Source: Symbiodinium natans
Lineage: Eukaryota > Sar > Dinophyceae > Suessiales > Symbiodiniaceae
DNA length: 64,000 nucleotides
Assembly: GCA_905221605.1 (NCBI GenBank)
Contig: CAJNDS010000335.1
Coordinates: 1,417,430-1,481,429, forward strand
Reading direction: 5' to 3'
Position numbers and translations under genes: made by a program. The notes beneath the pieces are model-generated. The model ran no database searches. It was not told where the DNA came from and was given only the letters and a program-made list of their open reading frames with translations. Shown piece after piece: positions 19,119 to 28,917 of the stretch; position 1 is the first letter of the stretch; each line of letters starts with the position of its first letter.

Positions 19119-19438
19119 AGCCCTAACCCTAAACCCGAAACCCTAAACCCTAAACCCTAAACCCTAAACCCTAAACCCTAAACCCTAAACCCTAGACCCA
19201 ACTCTAGGGAGTCCTTATGAGAGCCCAACAAAAGGCAGAAGTCCGGCTTGAGGATTGAGGGTTTTTTGGTTTTGGGGTCCAGGGTTTCGGATTTCGAGGT
19301 TAGGGTCTAGGGTAAACACCCAAACCCCAAACCCTAAACCCCAAACCCTAAACCCTAAACCCTAACAACCCTAACCCTAAACTCTAAACTAAACCCTGCA
19401 GCTCTTACCTGGGCCACCGAAGCCCGAAACCTTTTCAG

Positions 19439-19492
19439 GCCTTCAAAGATCAGGTCTACATTGAGAGCCTGGGCGGCACACAGGTGTGGGGC
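19439..19492 (+). CDS. Candidate exon
   Basis: AFKDQVYIESLGGTQVWG between TTTTCAG and the good donor GGC/GTAAGG, phase 0 at both ends. CCCTAAA upstream, TTTAGGG-like downstream. Confidence 0.6.
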
Positions 19493-19539
19493 GTAAGGCG
19501 TATAAGGTAGGGTTCAGGGATTAGGGTTTAGAGGTATGC

Positions 19540-19639
19540 TTTGGGATGTTCCCCCTTATGCTAGCATTCCTTGATGCGGAGTAAAGTACCCCCTAGTTTA
19601 TCCCTTATTAAAGGCTGCTGGTATAAGGGGGAACATCGC
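19540..19639. repeat. MITE family A copy
   Basis: TTTGGGATGTTCCCCCTTA mirrored by TAAGGGGGAACATCGCA. Confidence 0.85.
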
Positions 19640-19654
19640 AATGTATATGTATAC

Positions 19655-19750
19655 ATGGCGCAGCCACTTGCACTTGGCGACGTCGTAGGCGAACTGCCCC
19701 AGTTTGTACCGGTTGAGGGCTTCTAGACCTTCGTACTCAGAGCTAGCCAT
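19655..19750 (-). CDS. Candidate first exon of a minus-strand gene
   Basis: Starts with ATG and reads MASSEYEGLEALNRYKLGQF then AYDVAKCKWLRH, with donor CAT/GTATAC on the minus strand. High third-position G/C. The family A MITE lies just beyond the donor, as expected if the intron contains it. One of very few minus-strand exon candidates. Confidence 0.55.
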
Positions 19751-20125
19751 TGCGTCGTCTCATGTACAGAAAAGAAGTGAGAGACAGGCTGAATTTGAGC
19801 AGCGCGAAACATATACTGCTAAGATGTGTTGGGTGTAGGGTCAACAACAGACAAGAACACGTGCCGAAAGGTAAACAGGATATCGACAAGAAGAACATAA
19901 CCCCTCCACCCCAACAGTGATTAGCCGTGTCGGACGGCAAGCCTGGCATCCTGCGGGTATGGCTTCAGCATATGCGTGTGTATCTTTCGCGGTGGTATAG
20001 GAGCCAAGGGTGTAGTGATTAGAGCGTGGTTTAGGGACTAGAGAGAAGGGCTTGGTGTTGCGGCTTCCGTATTCGGGTTTAGGGTTTGGGAATTAGGGTT
20101 TAGGGTTTAGGGAAGCGTACTATAG

Positions 20126-20218
20126 GGAATCCGGGAGCTCGGTACCTCATATGCCCCTGTACCGTGGGATTACAAGTGTAAACTCAGAACATGGTTGAGT
20201 CTCTTGGCTGAATCTGCT
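20126..20218 (+). CDS. Candidate exon
   Basis: GIRELGTSYAPVPWDYKCKL then RTWLSLLAESA after ACTATAG. GTACC/GTGGGA would join in phase to 20330. Alternative ends exist. Confidence 0.35.
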
Positions 20219-20329
20219 TGAGTAAGAGGGAACCCCATTCCTGAATTCCCCATGAAGCACCAGACTCTCCCAAACCCTAGTCCTAAACCCTAAACCGGTG
20301 ACTCTACACCCCTAGACCCTGCTGCTCAG

Positions 20330-20401
20330 GAATGTCTTCATGGCTTTCGCACGGATGTTCCAGCTGGACCACCTCCGGGGAAGAGGGCAGACATCTTCTT
20401 G
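20330..20401 (+). CDS. Chain F exon 1
   Basis: NVFMAFARMFQLDHLRGRGQ then TSS after GCTGCTCAG. It ends CTTG/GTAGCC, where CTTGGTAGCC is the terminal repeat of a family F MITE. Confidence 0.55.
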
Positions 20402-20506
20402 GTAGCCCAGCGGTACCCTGTTGCCTTTTTTGGTTCAAGTTTCCCTCACAAAGTAACTAAACCACAAAAGGGTACCCCTATTTTAATCTGGTTACTGGGT
20501 TACCAG
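20398..20506 (+). repeat. MITE family F acting as a possible intron (20402-20506)
   Basis: CTTGGTAGCCCAGCGGTACC at the left and GGTTACTGGGTTACCAG at the right are inverted. The GT lies in the left terminus and the AG is the right end. Splicing leaves an open frame. Confidence 0.7.
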
Positions 20507-20713
20507 GCTTTCAGACAGAAGAATGGCACTGCCTGCCGCCCTAAGCAGACTCCTGCCGCCCTAAGCAGACTCTACGCTCTGAAGTCTCGAAGTCTAATTC
20601 CCTATACCCTGAAGTATCCGCAACACATGCTCTTGTGGACTCACTGTCTGAATGATTCGGGCAGGAGGCAAAAAATTGTCCTCATCCTGATGCTGAACCT
20701 AGTAGTAGAGTAG
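20507..20713 (+). CDS. Chain F exon 2 or longer open segment
   Basis: Two frames are open. The one in phase with exon 1 reads LSDRRMALPAALSRLLPP to TAA at 20573. The other stays open to 20713 (SRSLIPYTLKYPQHMLLW). CTGCCGCCCTAAGCAGACT is tandemly duplicated at ~20532-20570. Confidence 0.4.
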   Translation, partial: AFRQKNGTACRPKQTPAALSRLYALKSRSLIPYTLKYPQHMLLWTHCLNDSGRRQKIVLILMLNLVVE

Positions 20714-20979
20714 TTCACACCCTAAACCCTAAACCCTAAACCCTAAACCCTAAACCCTAAACCCTAAGGTCCCATAAAGACCCTGAGACCTCAAGCCCTA
20801 AGCTTGCATCCTACCACGCAGGTGCCGGATAGTGCGACCTTCAAACTGTAGTTTTGGGGGGGTTTAGGGTTTAGGGTTTAGGGTTTAGGGTAGGGTTTAG
20901 GGTTTAGGGTTTAGGGTTTAGGGTTTGGGGTTAGGGCAACAGCGCCCCCCCCCCCCCCCCCCCATAACCACAAAACCCG

Positions 20980-21060
20980 AGCGAGGACTTCGGCGGGGAG
21001 GCCGACCTCGACCAGCTCGAGGGAGACCGAAAGAGGGTGGTCATCGACAACGAGGCCGGG
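20980..21060 (+). CDS. Candidate exon, acidic
   Basis: SEDFGGEADLDQLEGDRKRV then VIDNEAG, very high third-position G/C. Preceded by poly-C and followed by G/GTTTAG. A similar segment lies at 33820 (DDSELGKLRREVIG). Confidence 0.6.
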
Positions 21061-21132
21061 GGGTTTAGGGTTTAGGGTTTGGGGTTTAGGGTTTAGGGTT
21101 TAGGGTTTAGGGTTTAGGGTTTAGGGTTTAGT

Positions 21133-21265
21133 GTGGTGAGCGACAACGAAGCTGCTCGTTTGGCTTTAGGGTTTTAGGGTTTTAGGGTTTAGGGCCTAGT
21201 AGGGTTTTTAAGGTTCAGGGTTATAGAGGTTTAGGGTGGTGATCGACAACGAGGCTTCTCGGCGG
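21133..21265 (+). pseudogene. Two partial copies of the preceding exon's end
   Basis: VVSDNEAAR (21133-21159) and VVIDNEASRR (21236-21265) repeat the end VVIDNEA of 20980-21060, separated by TTTAGGG-type repeat. Confidence 0.7.
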
Positions 21266-21770
21266 GGGGGGGGGGGGGGGGTTAAATTTGGGGATTTTTG
21301 GGGTTTAGGCTTTCGGGTTTAAGGGCTTAGGGTTATGGTTTTAGGGCTTAGGCTTGAGGATCTCGGGTGTCGGGGGGTGGGTGGGGGGGGGGGGTGTGTT
21401 TAATTTATGGCTTGCGGTTAAGGGCTTTGGCAGCTGCGATTTTGTGACGGCGACTATTCAGGGGGGGTGAGGGCATGCAAAAAAAGCCGTTTTCGGGTGT
21501 CTGAGGTCGCGGGCTTAGGGCTTAGGGTTTAGGGAGTCGGGTTTAGGGTTTAGGGGGTTTGGTTAGCTGGGGTTTGGGCGGCTTTTGTTTCAGAAAAGAC
21601 CCTTATTGGGCTTAAGAGGTGACCTTATTGTGGAACATTTTCGTTTTTCAAAGGCCCTAAACCCCAAACCCTGAACCCTAACCCCCAACCCTAAACCCTA
21701 AACCTTAAACCTTAAACCATAAACCCTAAACCCTAAACCCTAAACCCTAAACCTTAAACCTTCTCCTCAG

Positions 21771-21857
21771 ATGGCAGCTGCGAGACACTCGCCCATCGGC
21801 TCTGTGTCACTCGGGGAGCAGCCGCCCTGGCACTACGGGGAACCTCAGCAGCGATTT
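21771..21857 (+). CDS. Candidate exon
   Basis: After TTCTCCTCAG reads MAAARHSPIGSVSLGEQPPW then HYGEPQQRF. C-strand array left, G-strand array right. A second frame is also open. Confidence 0.55.
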
Positions 21858-22061
21858 AGGGTTTAGGGTTGAGGGTTTAGGGTTCAGGGTTTAGGGTTTA
21901 GGGTCAGGGGGTTTAGGGTTTAGGGTTTGGGGCTAGGCTTGCGATTCAGAAGGGGATGCCGTATGGCCTCTGCGGCTAGGAGTTCTTGGGGTTTGGGGTT
22001 TAGGGTTTGGGGTTTTAGGGTTTAGGGTTTGAGGTTTGGGGTGTAGGGTTTGGGGCTAGGC

Positions 22062-22140
22062 CTGCGACTCTACAGAGGTACACCTGACTTCCGTCGCCCG
22101 CTTCCACCGAAGGAACCCCCAAAAATCGCCGGTGGACCAG
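22062..22140 (+). CDS. Candidate exon abutting a family A MITE
   Basis: LRLYRGTPDFRRPLPPKEPP then KIAGGPA runs straight into the MITE. Its first bases (GGGGCTAGGCCTGCGACTC) are partly duplicated at ~21930-21950. Confidence 0.5.
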
Positions 22141-22242
22141 CTGGGATGTTCCCCCTTATGCTGACAGTCCTTAGTAGGGATTGTAATAGGCGGTACCATA
22201 GTCCCTATCAAGGACTGTCAGCACAAGCGGGAACTTCCCAAG
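22141..22242. repeat. MITE family A copy
   Basis: CTGGGATGTTCCCCCTTATG mirrored by CAAGCGGGAACTTCCCAAG. Confidence 0.9.
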
Positions 22243-22580
22243 CTATGAATTTGGTGACTAGTGACTGTTCTTTTTGTTGTTGGGGTTTGTTCGCGGTGAT
22301 GGTTTCTTTTTGGTGCTGTTTAACAATCTTCTAGCAATTGTGCCTGTATTGGTGCAAAGACCCATAAAGACGACAACATCTTTCTGCAGAAGCATCTGTC
22401 AGATGTGCATCTCGTGAAAGGTTGTTTTTGTTTTGGCCGTGTGCTTTGTGTTGGTTGCATCAGTTTGCTGTTCGCTTTGGCTTCAAAATTCAAATAGCGG
22501 AGAAACGAGGTGAGGTAACAGGGTTCTGTCCTGTGCGCAACCAAAATGTGCCCCTCGCGCACTTGTCTCCTACACGTGCC
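22243..22580. other. Unassigned stretch
   Basis: No telomeric block or recognised MITE. Frames are open on both strands without convincing coding bias; no call made. Confidence 0.5.
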
Positions 22581-22879
22581 TAAACCCTAAACCCTAAACC
22601 CTTAAATTTTAGGCCCTAAATCTAGCTTCCTAGGTAGGTTCTTTCGGGAGGTCGGTGGGGGTGCTCGACTCTGAAGCCTTAAAGCCCTAAACACGCCGAG
22701 CCAAGTCCTATTTATAGGGTTCTTAAGGGGGCGGGGGGGGGGGGGGTAGGGTTTAGGTTTAGGTTTAGGTTTTAGGTTTAGGGTTTAGGGTTTAGGTTTA
22801 GGGTTTAGGGTTTAGGGTTTAGGGTTTAGGGTGGGTTTAGGGTTAGGGGGGTTTAGTAGGGGGGGGGGGGGGGGGGTAG

Positions 22880-22990
22880 GTACCTAGAGAACCTTAGGGA
22901 AGCTGAGGGAGTAGTGGGGAGGGGGCCTTGAACCCCCCCGCCCTGAAGAACCCTATCACCTAAGAACAACCCTAAGAACCCTCTCTGAAA
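22880..22990. repeat. MITE-like family K copy
   Basis: GGTACCTAGAGAACCTTAGG and GGAAGCTGAGGGAG recur, reversed or direct, at 26865, 37578 and 41795. Confidence 0.5.
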
Positions 22991-23146
22991 GCTGAATGGG
23001 GGCTCTCGGGCGATCCCTAAACCCCCTAAACCCTAAGCCCGAACCCTTAAACCCTTAAGCCTAAACCCTAAACCCTACGTCCTTTACCCTAAACCCTAAA
23101 CCCTAAACCCTTAACCCTAAACCCTAAACCCTAAACCCTAAACCCC

Positions 23147-23264
23147 AACCTCTTCCGGACTGAGGTCTACTTTCTCTATGCCGTCTGGTGACGCAGCTGC
23201 AAGCAGCGCCTCCCCGTACCCGGGCTTCGAGGTTGAACCAACTAACCCCTCTGGAATCCAGTAG
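23147..23264 (+). CDS. Two candidate exon pieces
   Basis: NLFRTEVYFLYAV ends at CTG/GTGACG (23187). SSASPYPGFEVEPTNPSGIQ follows in another frame to TAG at 23262. Confidence 0.4.
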
Positions 23265-23389
23265 CCCTAAACCCTAAACCTTAAACCCTAAACCCTAAAC
23301 CCTAAACCCATAGACCCTAGACCCTAAGACCCTAGGACCCTCAAACCCTAAACCCTAAATCCTTAGCCCCGATTCGACTATCCCGCCAG

Positions 23390-23449
23390 AAGTCTTTGAG
23401 ATTGCCGCGTTTCAAGGTTTCTTGTTTGATACGACCATGCTCACCAAAA
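23390..23449 (+). CDS. Candidate exon
   Basis: After CCCGCCAG reads EVFEIAAFQGFLFDTTMLTK. No arrays directly attached on the right. Product not recognised. Confidence 0.5.
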
Positions 23450-23520
23450 CCTAAACCCCAAACTCAGATGGTCACTTTTCTAGATTGCGGTCCCTTTTTG
23501 GTACCCTAAATATTGTCGGG

Positions 23521-23593
23521 GAGGGTTTAGGGTTTAGGGTTTAGGGTTTAGGGTTTAGGGTTTAGGGTTTAGGGTTTAGGGTTTAGGGTTTAG
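23521..23593 (+). repeat. TTTAGGG array
   Basis: About ten perfect units. Confidence 0.95.
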
Positions 23594-23638
23594 TGTCCCA
23601 ACAGTAATCCCCAAAAGGGGCCATCCTGTGGAGCAGTG

Positions 23639-23710
23639 ACCATTATCGACCCAACACGCAAGCCCCAAGCAACGAGGAGCCTGAGCAAGCAGAAGAGAGC
23701 GCGCCTTTGA
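23639..23710 (+). CDS. Candidate exon, low confidence
   Basis: TIIDPTRKPQATRSLSKQKR then ARL and TGA; a second open frame reads NTQAPSNEEPEQAEESAPLN. One of few segments with G-strand array left and C-strand right. Confidence 0.35.
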   Translation, partial: TIIDPTRKPQATRSLSKQKRARL

Positions 23711-23777
23711 ACGCCCCCTAAACCCTAAACCCTAAACCCTAAACCCTAAACCCTAAACCCTAAACCCTAAACCCTAC

Positions 23778-23864
23778 ACCGAAGAACGGAGGTTGATCTG
23801 GATAACGCTCATCCTGCTGAACGTCTTCATCGGTCTACTGGGGACACTGCGGCTCGGCTGTGGG
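23778..23864 (+). CDS. Candidate exon, hydrophobic
   Basis: TEERRLIWITLILLNVFIGL then LGTLRLGCG. One membrane-like span. C-strand array directly left and G-strand array right. Confidence 0.6.
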
Positions 23865-24110
23865 CCTAGGGTTACTGTGTTTTGCTAGGGTTTGGGGTTT
23901 AGGGTTTAGGGTTTAGGGTTTAGGGTTTAGGGTTGGGGTTTAGGGCTATAGAAGGGGCTTTTAAAGGGCTGGGGATTGAGGAGCAGGCTCGGGATGTTCA
24001 AGGATCATGGTATTTGAGCTCCTTTTTCCTTTAAGGACCTTGCCGTGCTTGCGCAGCCTTGTGGTCTTCTGGTGCCTTGGAGGTTCAGGGATAACTAAGG
24101 ACCTTACTCT

Positions 24111-24215
24111 GAGGTCCCATGTACCTCATTACTGAAAAACTTGGGCCCCAAAGTCCTTCTAGAGGAGGTACTTTAAGGCCCAAGTACTCCCTATTTAGGT
24201 ACATGGACCCTTAGG
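24111..24215. repeat. MITE family E copy
   Basis: GGTCCCATGTACCTCATTAC mirrored by TTTAGGTACATGGACCCTTA; inner arms CTTGGGCCCCAAAG/CTTTAAGGCCCAAG. Confidence 0.8.
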
Positions 24216-24351
24216 GTATTAAGTTGAAACTTTGTCTGAGATTATGCCGGAAGCCCTCAAAACCCTTAAGCTTTGAAGTCCCAAGCTTCCCTGTAGCCCT
24301 GAACTCTAAACAAACCCTGTAAGCTTCATACATTTATAAACCACAAGGGAG

Positions 24352-24431
24352 GGTCCGTGTACCTCTTGTCATATACTTGGCCCCGAAAGTTCCGATGTGT
24401 CTGTAGGAGGCATTTAAGGCCCAAGTATCCC
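24352..24431. repeat. MITE family E, partial
   Basis: GGTCCGTGTACCTCTTGTC then GGCCCAAGTATCC; right terminus missing. Confidence 0.55.
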
Positions 24432-24493
24432 AGCCTAAACCCTAGCCCGAAACCCTAAACCCTAAACCCTAGCCCTAAACCCTAAACGATCAG

Positions 24494-24573
24494 GGTACGA
24501 CCCCGAAGCCCCTCTAGGTATGCCGAGAAAAACTTGAAGCGGCGTGAGCTCTTCGAGGACAGCACTGGGGCCA
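24494..24573 (+). CDS. Candidate exon
   Basis: VRPRSPSRYAEKNLKRRELF then EDSTGA after GATCAG. Between two C-strand arrays. Confidence 0.5.
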
Positions 24574-24982
24574 GAAACCCTAGCCCTAAACCCCAAACCT
24601 TGAACCCTAAACCCTAAACCCGAAATCCTAAACCCTAAGCCCTAAGCCCTAAACCCTAAACCCCAAACCCTAAACCCCAAACCCTAAACCCTAAACCCTA
24701 GCCCTAAACCCTAAACCCCAAACCCCAAACCCCAAGCTCAAGCTTAAAACCCTCAAGCTGTGCGGCCGTAAGCCCTCAAACACAAAGCCCCTAAACTCGC
24801 CGCCCTTACATCTTGAGAGAGCTGGGGTTTAGGGTTTAGGGTTTAGGATTTAGGGTTTAGGGTTTAGGATTTAGGGTTTAGGGTTTAGGGTTTAGGATTT
24901 CGGGTTCAGGGTGCCGGGACCTTGCTCGAAGAAGGAGGTGGCAGTTACGGGCTCCTTTGTTTTGAAAAGCCTCCTTGGTGTC

Positions 24983-25197
24983 CTTGGTAGTTCAGCGGTA
25001 CCCTTGTCCCTCTAGTTTTCTTCTTGGAAGTTAGGGTTTAGGGTTTAGGGTTTACGGTTTAGGGTTTAGGGCTAGGGTTTAGGGTTATAAGTAGCGAACC
25101 CCAAGAAGGGAACCCTTATTCAAGGTTCCCTTATCAAGTGACTAAGTCACTAACCCCCCAGAAGGGTACCCTGCAACATGGTGGCTGGGCTGCCAAG
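24983..25197. repeat. MITE family F interrupted by a TTTAGGG block
   Basis: CTTGGTAGTTCAGCGGTACC and GGTGGCTGGGCTGCCAAG are the two termini. A TTTAGGG block (~25030-25085) lies inside. Confidence 0.75.
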
Positions 25198-25380
25198 TGC
25201 TTCTGCCGCCCTTAACAGTAGGCCAGTAGGCGTTAGCCAGCTAGTAAGACACGAACACATTGGCAAATACGCAAGTCAGCTTGTCAGAGCCAAAAAAGGG
25301 CTGGTTTAGGGCTTGAATGTAGGGGTTGAGCGTTTCGGGGATACAGTTTGAGTCCCAAGCCACTCATCCGTCCGTGGCAG

Positions 25381-25434
25381 GACTTTCGGGCGGCCGCCGG
25401 GCGGAAATTGGAGAAACCGAAACCCCGCAATGAG
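25381..25434 (+). CDS. Candidate exon abutting a family E MITE
   Basis: DFRAAAGRKLEKPKPRNE after CGTGGCAG, very G/C-rich, then directly the family E left end. Confidence 0.45.
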
Positions 25435-25647
25435 TCCACGTACCTAAATCGGGAATACTTTGGGCTTCCCAGTACCAACTATCTAGGGACTTTGGGGCCC
25501 AAGTATATAGTATTGACATGCATCCTAAATCCTAAACCCTAAACTCCAAACCCTAAACCCTAAACTCCAAACCCTAAACCCTAAACCCTAGGGTTGAAAC
25601 CCTTAACCCCAAAACCCTAAGGCGCTAAGGTACATAGACCGTTAAGG
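25432..25647. repeat. MITE family E split by degenerate telomeric repeat
   Basis: Left part AGTCCACGTACCTAAATCGG and right part GGTACATAGACCGTTAAGG are separated by CCCTAAA-type units (25523-25610). Confidence 0.6.
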
Positions 25648-25688
25648 AACCCTGGACCCTTAAGTTCAAAGAACCTGGGAGTCGACTC

Positions 25689-25825
25689 CTAAACCCTAAA
25701 CCCTAAACCCTAAACCCTAAACCCTAAACCCTAAACCCTAAACCCTAAACCCCAAACCCCAAACCCTAAACCCTAAACCCTAAACCCTAAACCCTATCCT
25801 AAACCCTAAACCCTAAACTCCAAAC
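25689..25825 (+). repeat. CCCTAAA array
   Basis: Long, nearly continuous C-strand repeat with a few CCCCAAA units. Confidence 0.95.
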
Positions 25826-25844
25826 CTCAGAAGCCAGATTTTGC

Positions 25845-25992
25845 AAAACAAGCTTAGTATCGGGGTCGGAATAACTACTAAGAAGATTCCCGCACGGTCC
25901 CTTTGTGATTCTACTATAGTCAATACTACAATAACCCCCCCCCAAAACCCCATTCTTTTCGTTCGTGCCCCTATCTTAGCTAAGGAAACCTC
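25845..25992. repeat. MITE-like family L copy
   Basis: Shares GGTCGGAATAACTA, CGGTCCCTTTGTGATTCTA and CATTCTTTTCG-type pieces with 34590-34725 and 39335-39445. Confidence 0.5.
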
Positions 25993-26009
25993 CTCAAGTT
26001 ATGGGCTCC

Positions 26010-26214
26010 AACACACTAACAGTCCTTAATAGGGATTACAATAGGGGGCACTATACTTTGTGGTGCTTCACTGTAACTTTAGATCCTTAGCCTTTTTGGG
26101 TTCATTGGGTTTCTTGATAAGGCAGCTGAAAGTTTAATTTTTAGCTACCATCCAAAGTGCAGCCAAGTATAATCCCTACTGAGGACTGTTAGTATAAGGG
26201 GGAACATATTCCCA
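26010..26214. repeat. MITE family A split by family G
   Basis: Left half ACTAACAGTCCTTAATAGGG and right half ACTGTTAGTATAAGGGGG are separated by a complete family G element. Confidence 0.85.
26056..26167 (+). repeat. MITE family G, nested, with TATA duplication
   Basis: CTTTGTGGTGCTTCACTG to GTGCAGCCAAG, flanked on both sides by TATA (26052-26055 and 26168-26171). Confidence 0.88.
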
Positions 26215-26710
26215 ATCTCGAGGGTCTAAGGCATATTCCTGAACGTTATGCAGGGGTTGGAAGATAACAGAAGGCCAATCAGCAGGATGGTGAGTTGCTG
26301 TGTATGTGACGGTTCCGATGCACGGTCGGGGATATGGGTTTTAGAGTTTAGGGACTTAGGGTTCAGGGAGATTTTAGGAGAGGCTCATGAAGGGGTTTTT
26401 CGGGCTGCACCCTCATCCTGTGGTTTGAAGGGGGAGGGAGGGGGGGGGGGGGGGTTGCGGTGGAGGAGGGCTTCCCCCTACATAGCCCGAGTCCTGATCC
26501 CTAAGCCCTTCACGACCTGTTTGTGGGGGTCGTATGGTTCAAGTTTCAAAAACGGATTGAACCCCCTTTGGTCAAAACTGTGACTTTCTTGAGGTTGAAA
26601 GTTTGCCTTCGAAAACCCTAAACCCTAAACCCTTAAATTCTCAACCCATAAACTCTAAACCCTTTCTTTCAACCCTCAACCCTAATCCCTTAGCCCCCAA
26701 CAAAACCTCT

Positions 26711-26767
26711 TTGGCAGTCCCTAGAGGCATCCCAGGACTGCTCGCACTGTGGCACCCTCCAAATTGA
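26711..26767 (+). CDS. Candidate exon, low confidence
   Basis: LAVPRGIPGLLALWHPPN with in-frame TGA. Acceptor CTTTGGCAG lies inside the frame. Confidence 0.35.
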   Translation: MAVPRGIPGLLALWHPPN

Positions 26768-26864
26768 TTCACGGAGAAGGGTTCAGGTTTAGGGTTTAGG
26801 GTTTCGGGTTTCGGGTTTAGGGTTTAGGCTGTAGGGTTTAGGGTGTAGGGTGCAGGGTGTAGGG

Positions 26865-26962
26865 TGTAGGGTTAGGGAAGGGTGGTATGTATCCTAAGGT
26901 TCCCTAATACTCCCCACTACTCCCTAATGCTCCCTAAGCTTCCCGAAGGTTCCTGAGTGGCC
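26865..26962. repeat. MITE-like family K copy
   Basis: CCTAAGGTTCCCTAATACTC and CCCTAAGCTTCCCGAAGG match other K copies. Confidence 0.5.
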
Positions 26963-27089
26963 CTAAACCCTAAACCCTAAACCCTAAACCCTAAACCCTA
27001 AACCCTAAACCCTAAACCTTAAACCCTAAACCCTAAACCCTAAACCCTAAACCCTAAACCCTAAACCCTAAACCCTAAACCCTAAACCT
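26959..27089 (+). repeat. CCCTAAA array
   Basis: About 18 units with one CCTTAAA variant. Confidence 0.95.
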
Positions 27090-27096
27090 GGCCCAG

Positions 27097-27162
27097 GCGT
27101 CCGAGTGTAGCGAGTGTCCCAGGTGTTTGAAGTGTCCCAAGTGTCCGGAAGCACCCAATTGA
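27097..27162 (+). CDS. Cysteine-rich candidate exon
   Basis: ASECSECPRCLKCPKCPEAP then N and TGA: five Cys in 13 residues with CxxC spacing, suggesting a metal-binding piece. Follows GGCCCAG after a long C-strand array. Confidence 0.45.
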   Translation, partial: ASECSECPRCLKCPKCPEAPN

Positions 27163-27285
27163 GCCAAGTATTGAAACGACCTATAGAGTCACGAAAGCTT
27201 ACCTGAAACCCCAAACCCCTAAACACCAAAACTCAGACCTAAACCAAAACCCTAAGCCCCCAAGCCCCTAATTTACCCCCTAATC

Positions 27286-27358
27286 TACAACTTGAAGGTC
27301 TATACCTTCAAGCTCCTTCTCCGTCGGCACGCACTGGAGGCCACCCTCGCCGCAGCCA
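27286..27358 (+). CDS. Candidate exon with strong donor
   Basis: YNLKVYTFKLLLRRHALEAT then LAAA, high third-position G/C, ending GCCA/GTAAGA. Confidence 0.65.
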
Positions 27359-27517
27359 GTAAGACTTGGGATTGTGCCCTAAGCCCTACTTACTTGCTCC
27401 TCGAAATCCTAGATTCTGAGCGCCACTGCGTTCCCAAACCCTAATCACCATACATCCATCATCCCGAAGCCCGCAATCCGAATCTCCGAATCCTACAAAC
27501 CCAGACCCTAAACGCCC

Positions 27518-27606
27518 TGAACCCTAAACCCTAAACCCTAAACCCTAAACCCTAAACCCTAAACCCTAAACCCTAAACCCTAAACCCTAAACCCTAAACC
27601 CTAAAC
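27518..27606 (+). repeat. CCCTAAA array
   Basis: About a dozen perfect units. Confidence 0.95.
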
Positions 27607-27623
27607 CGTAAGCGCCCTGAACC

Positions 27624-27701
27624 CTGATCAAAGATCGCCATGACGGGGATGAGCCTTGTCAGATCAGGCAAGGGAACATGGGCTGCATCCGCAGCACATC
27701 A
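27624..27701 (+). CDS. Candidate exon
   Basis: LIKDRHDGDEPCQIRQGNMG then CIRSTS between two C-strand arrays. Confidence 0.5.
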
Positions 27702-27838
27702 ACCCTAAACCCTAAACCCTAAACCCTAAACCGCAGGGGACTGGAGGCTCCCTTGTTTAAGCACACATTTTTTCCTGGGCTCTTTAAGCCGAAGACATGA
27801 AAAGGGGGGGATGTGAATGGCCTGATTGCACCTCGGTT

Positions 27839-27950
27839 CTTTGTGGTACTTTACTGTAACTTTAGATCCTTACCTTTTCTGGGTTTATTGGGTTTCTTAT
27901 TAAGGCAACTAAAAGTTTCATCTTTAGCTACCATCCTAAGTGCAGCCAAG
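27839..27950 (+). repeat. MITE family G copy
   Basis: CTTTGTGGTACTTTACTG to GTGCAGCCAAG. It lies 10 bp from the family B element at 27961. Confidence 0.88.
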
Positions 27951-27960
27951 AGTTGGTGTA

Positions 27961-28136
27961 CTTGGAGGTTCATTGTAGTAGTCATTAGCTCAGTTAGAAA
28001 GTTCTAACTGCACTTATAACCCAATTATAACCACGCAAAGGGGCTTGTAAGTGGGTTCCCCAAAGCCTTTAAAACCCTGAACTCTAGGCCGGTTAGAGGT
28101 GCAGTTGTCGTTGGGTTCGTGCGTACCATGAAGTAT
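27961..28136. repeat. MITE family B copy, diverged
   Basis: CTTGGAGGTTCATTGTAG at the left; TACCATGAAGTATT at the right. The interior holds an extra CCCTGAA-type piece. Confidence 0.6.
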
Positions 28137-28146
28137 TAGGTTACCC

Positions 28147-28260
28147 ACTGCTGCTGCTGCTACTACTACTACTACTACTACTACTGCTACTACTACTACT
28201 AATAAGAAGAATAATAATAACCGCAACATTAATAGTCATAATAATATTAATAAGAATGAT
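28147..28260 (+). repeat. TGC/TAC and AAT microsatellite
   Basis: Triplet repeat; the long valine or alanine frame on the minus strand here is an artefact. Confidence 0.9.
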
Positions 28261-28551
28261 GACTATTCCAGTAAGCATAGTTTTGTAGCTAAACCAGAAA
28301 GCCTATGCGCTAATCCAATTCCTGCTTTCGACCCGAAACCTTACAGCTCCAAGCCCTACAAAGGAAGACCCCCCTCCCCCCCCGCCCCCCCGCCCCCCCA
28401 CCCCCAACCAACCCTAAACACTGAACTCTGAACCCTGAACTCTGAACCCTTAAACCAAGTGTCAAGGCCCACTTTCAGCATCTACAACTCCAAGACCCTT
28501 TATTTTTCAATCCTCAAACCCACACCCCGAAAGAAGTCTCAGCCCTATCGC

Positions 28552-28748
28552 TAAGGGTCCATGTTCCTCACTATGGAGCCCCTAGCAAGGAGGTACGTCA
28601 AGGCCCAGGTATTCCACACCCTAAACCCGAAAAACCCTAACCCGAAACCCTAAACCCTAAACCCTAGCCCTAAACCCTCAACCCTACACCCTACACCCTA
28701 AACCCTAAACCCTAAACCCTAAACCCTACTTAGGTACATGGACCCTTG
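28552..28748. repeat. MITE family E split by telomeric repeat
   Basis: AGGGTCCATGTTCCTCAC and the inner GGCCCAGGTATTCC are separated from the right end GGTACATGGACCCTTGG by CCCTAAA-type units (28619-28728). Confidence 0.75.
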
Positions 28749-28770
28749 GGGTGAACCCCTACATGAATTG

Positions 28771-28857
28771 ACCAAGAGCCTCTCTGCGGCCCAAAGGTGC
28801 TCCGATGGAAAGTGCCCGGGCAACACGCCGAGGCAGCGCATGGGGACTCCAGAGATG
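28771..28857 (+). CDS. Candidate exon
   Basis: TKSLSAAQRCSDGKCPGNTP then RQRMGTPEM, G-strand array directly right. Confidence 0.55.
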
Positions 28858-28917
28858 TTTAGGGTTTAGGGTTTAGGGTTTAGGGTTTAGGGTTTAGGGT
28901 TTAGGGAGACTGAGCCC

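Noticed and set aside
28014-28229. Minus-strand frame with long valine/alanine runs
   Set aside because: Triplet microsatellite.
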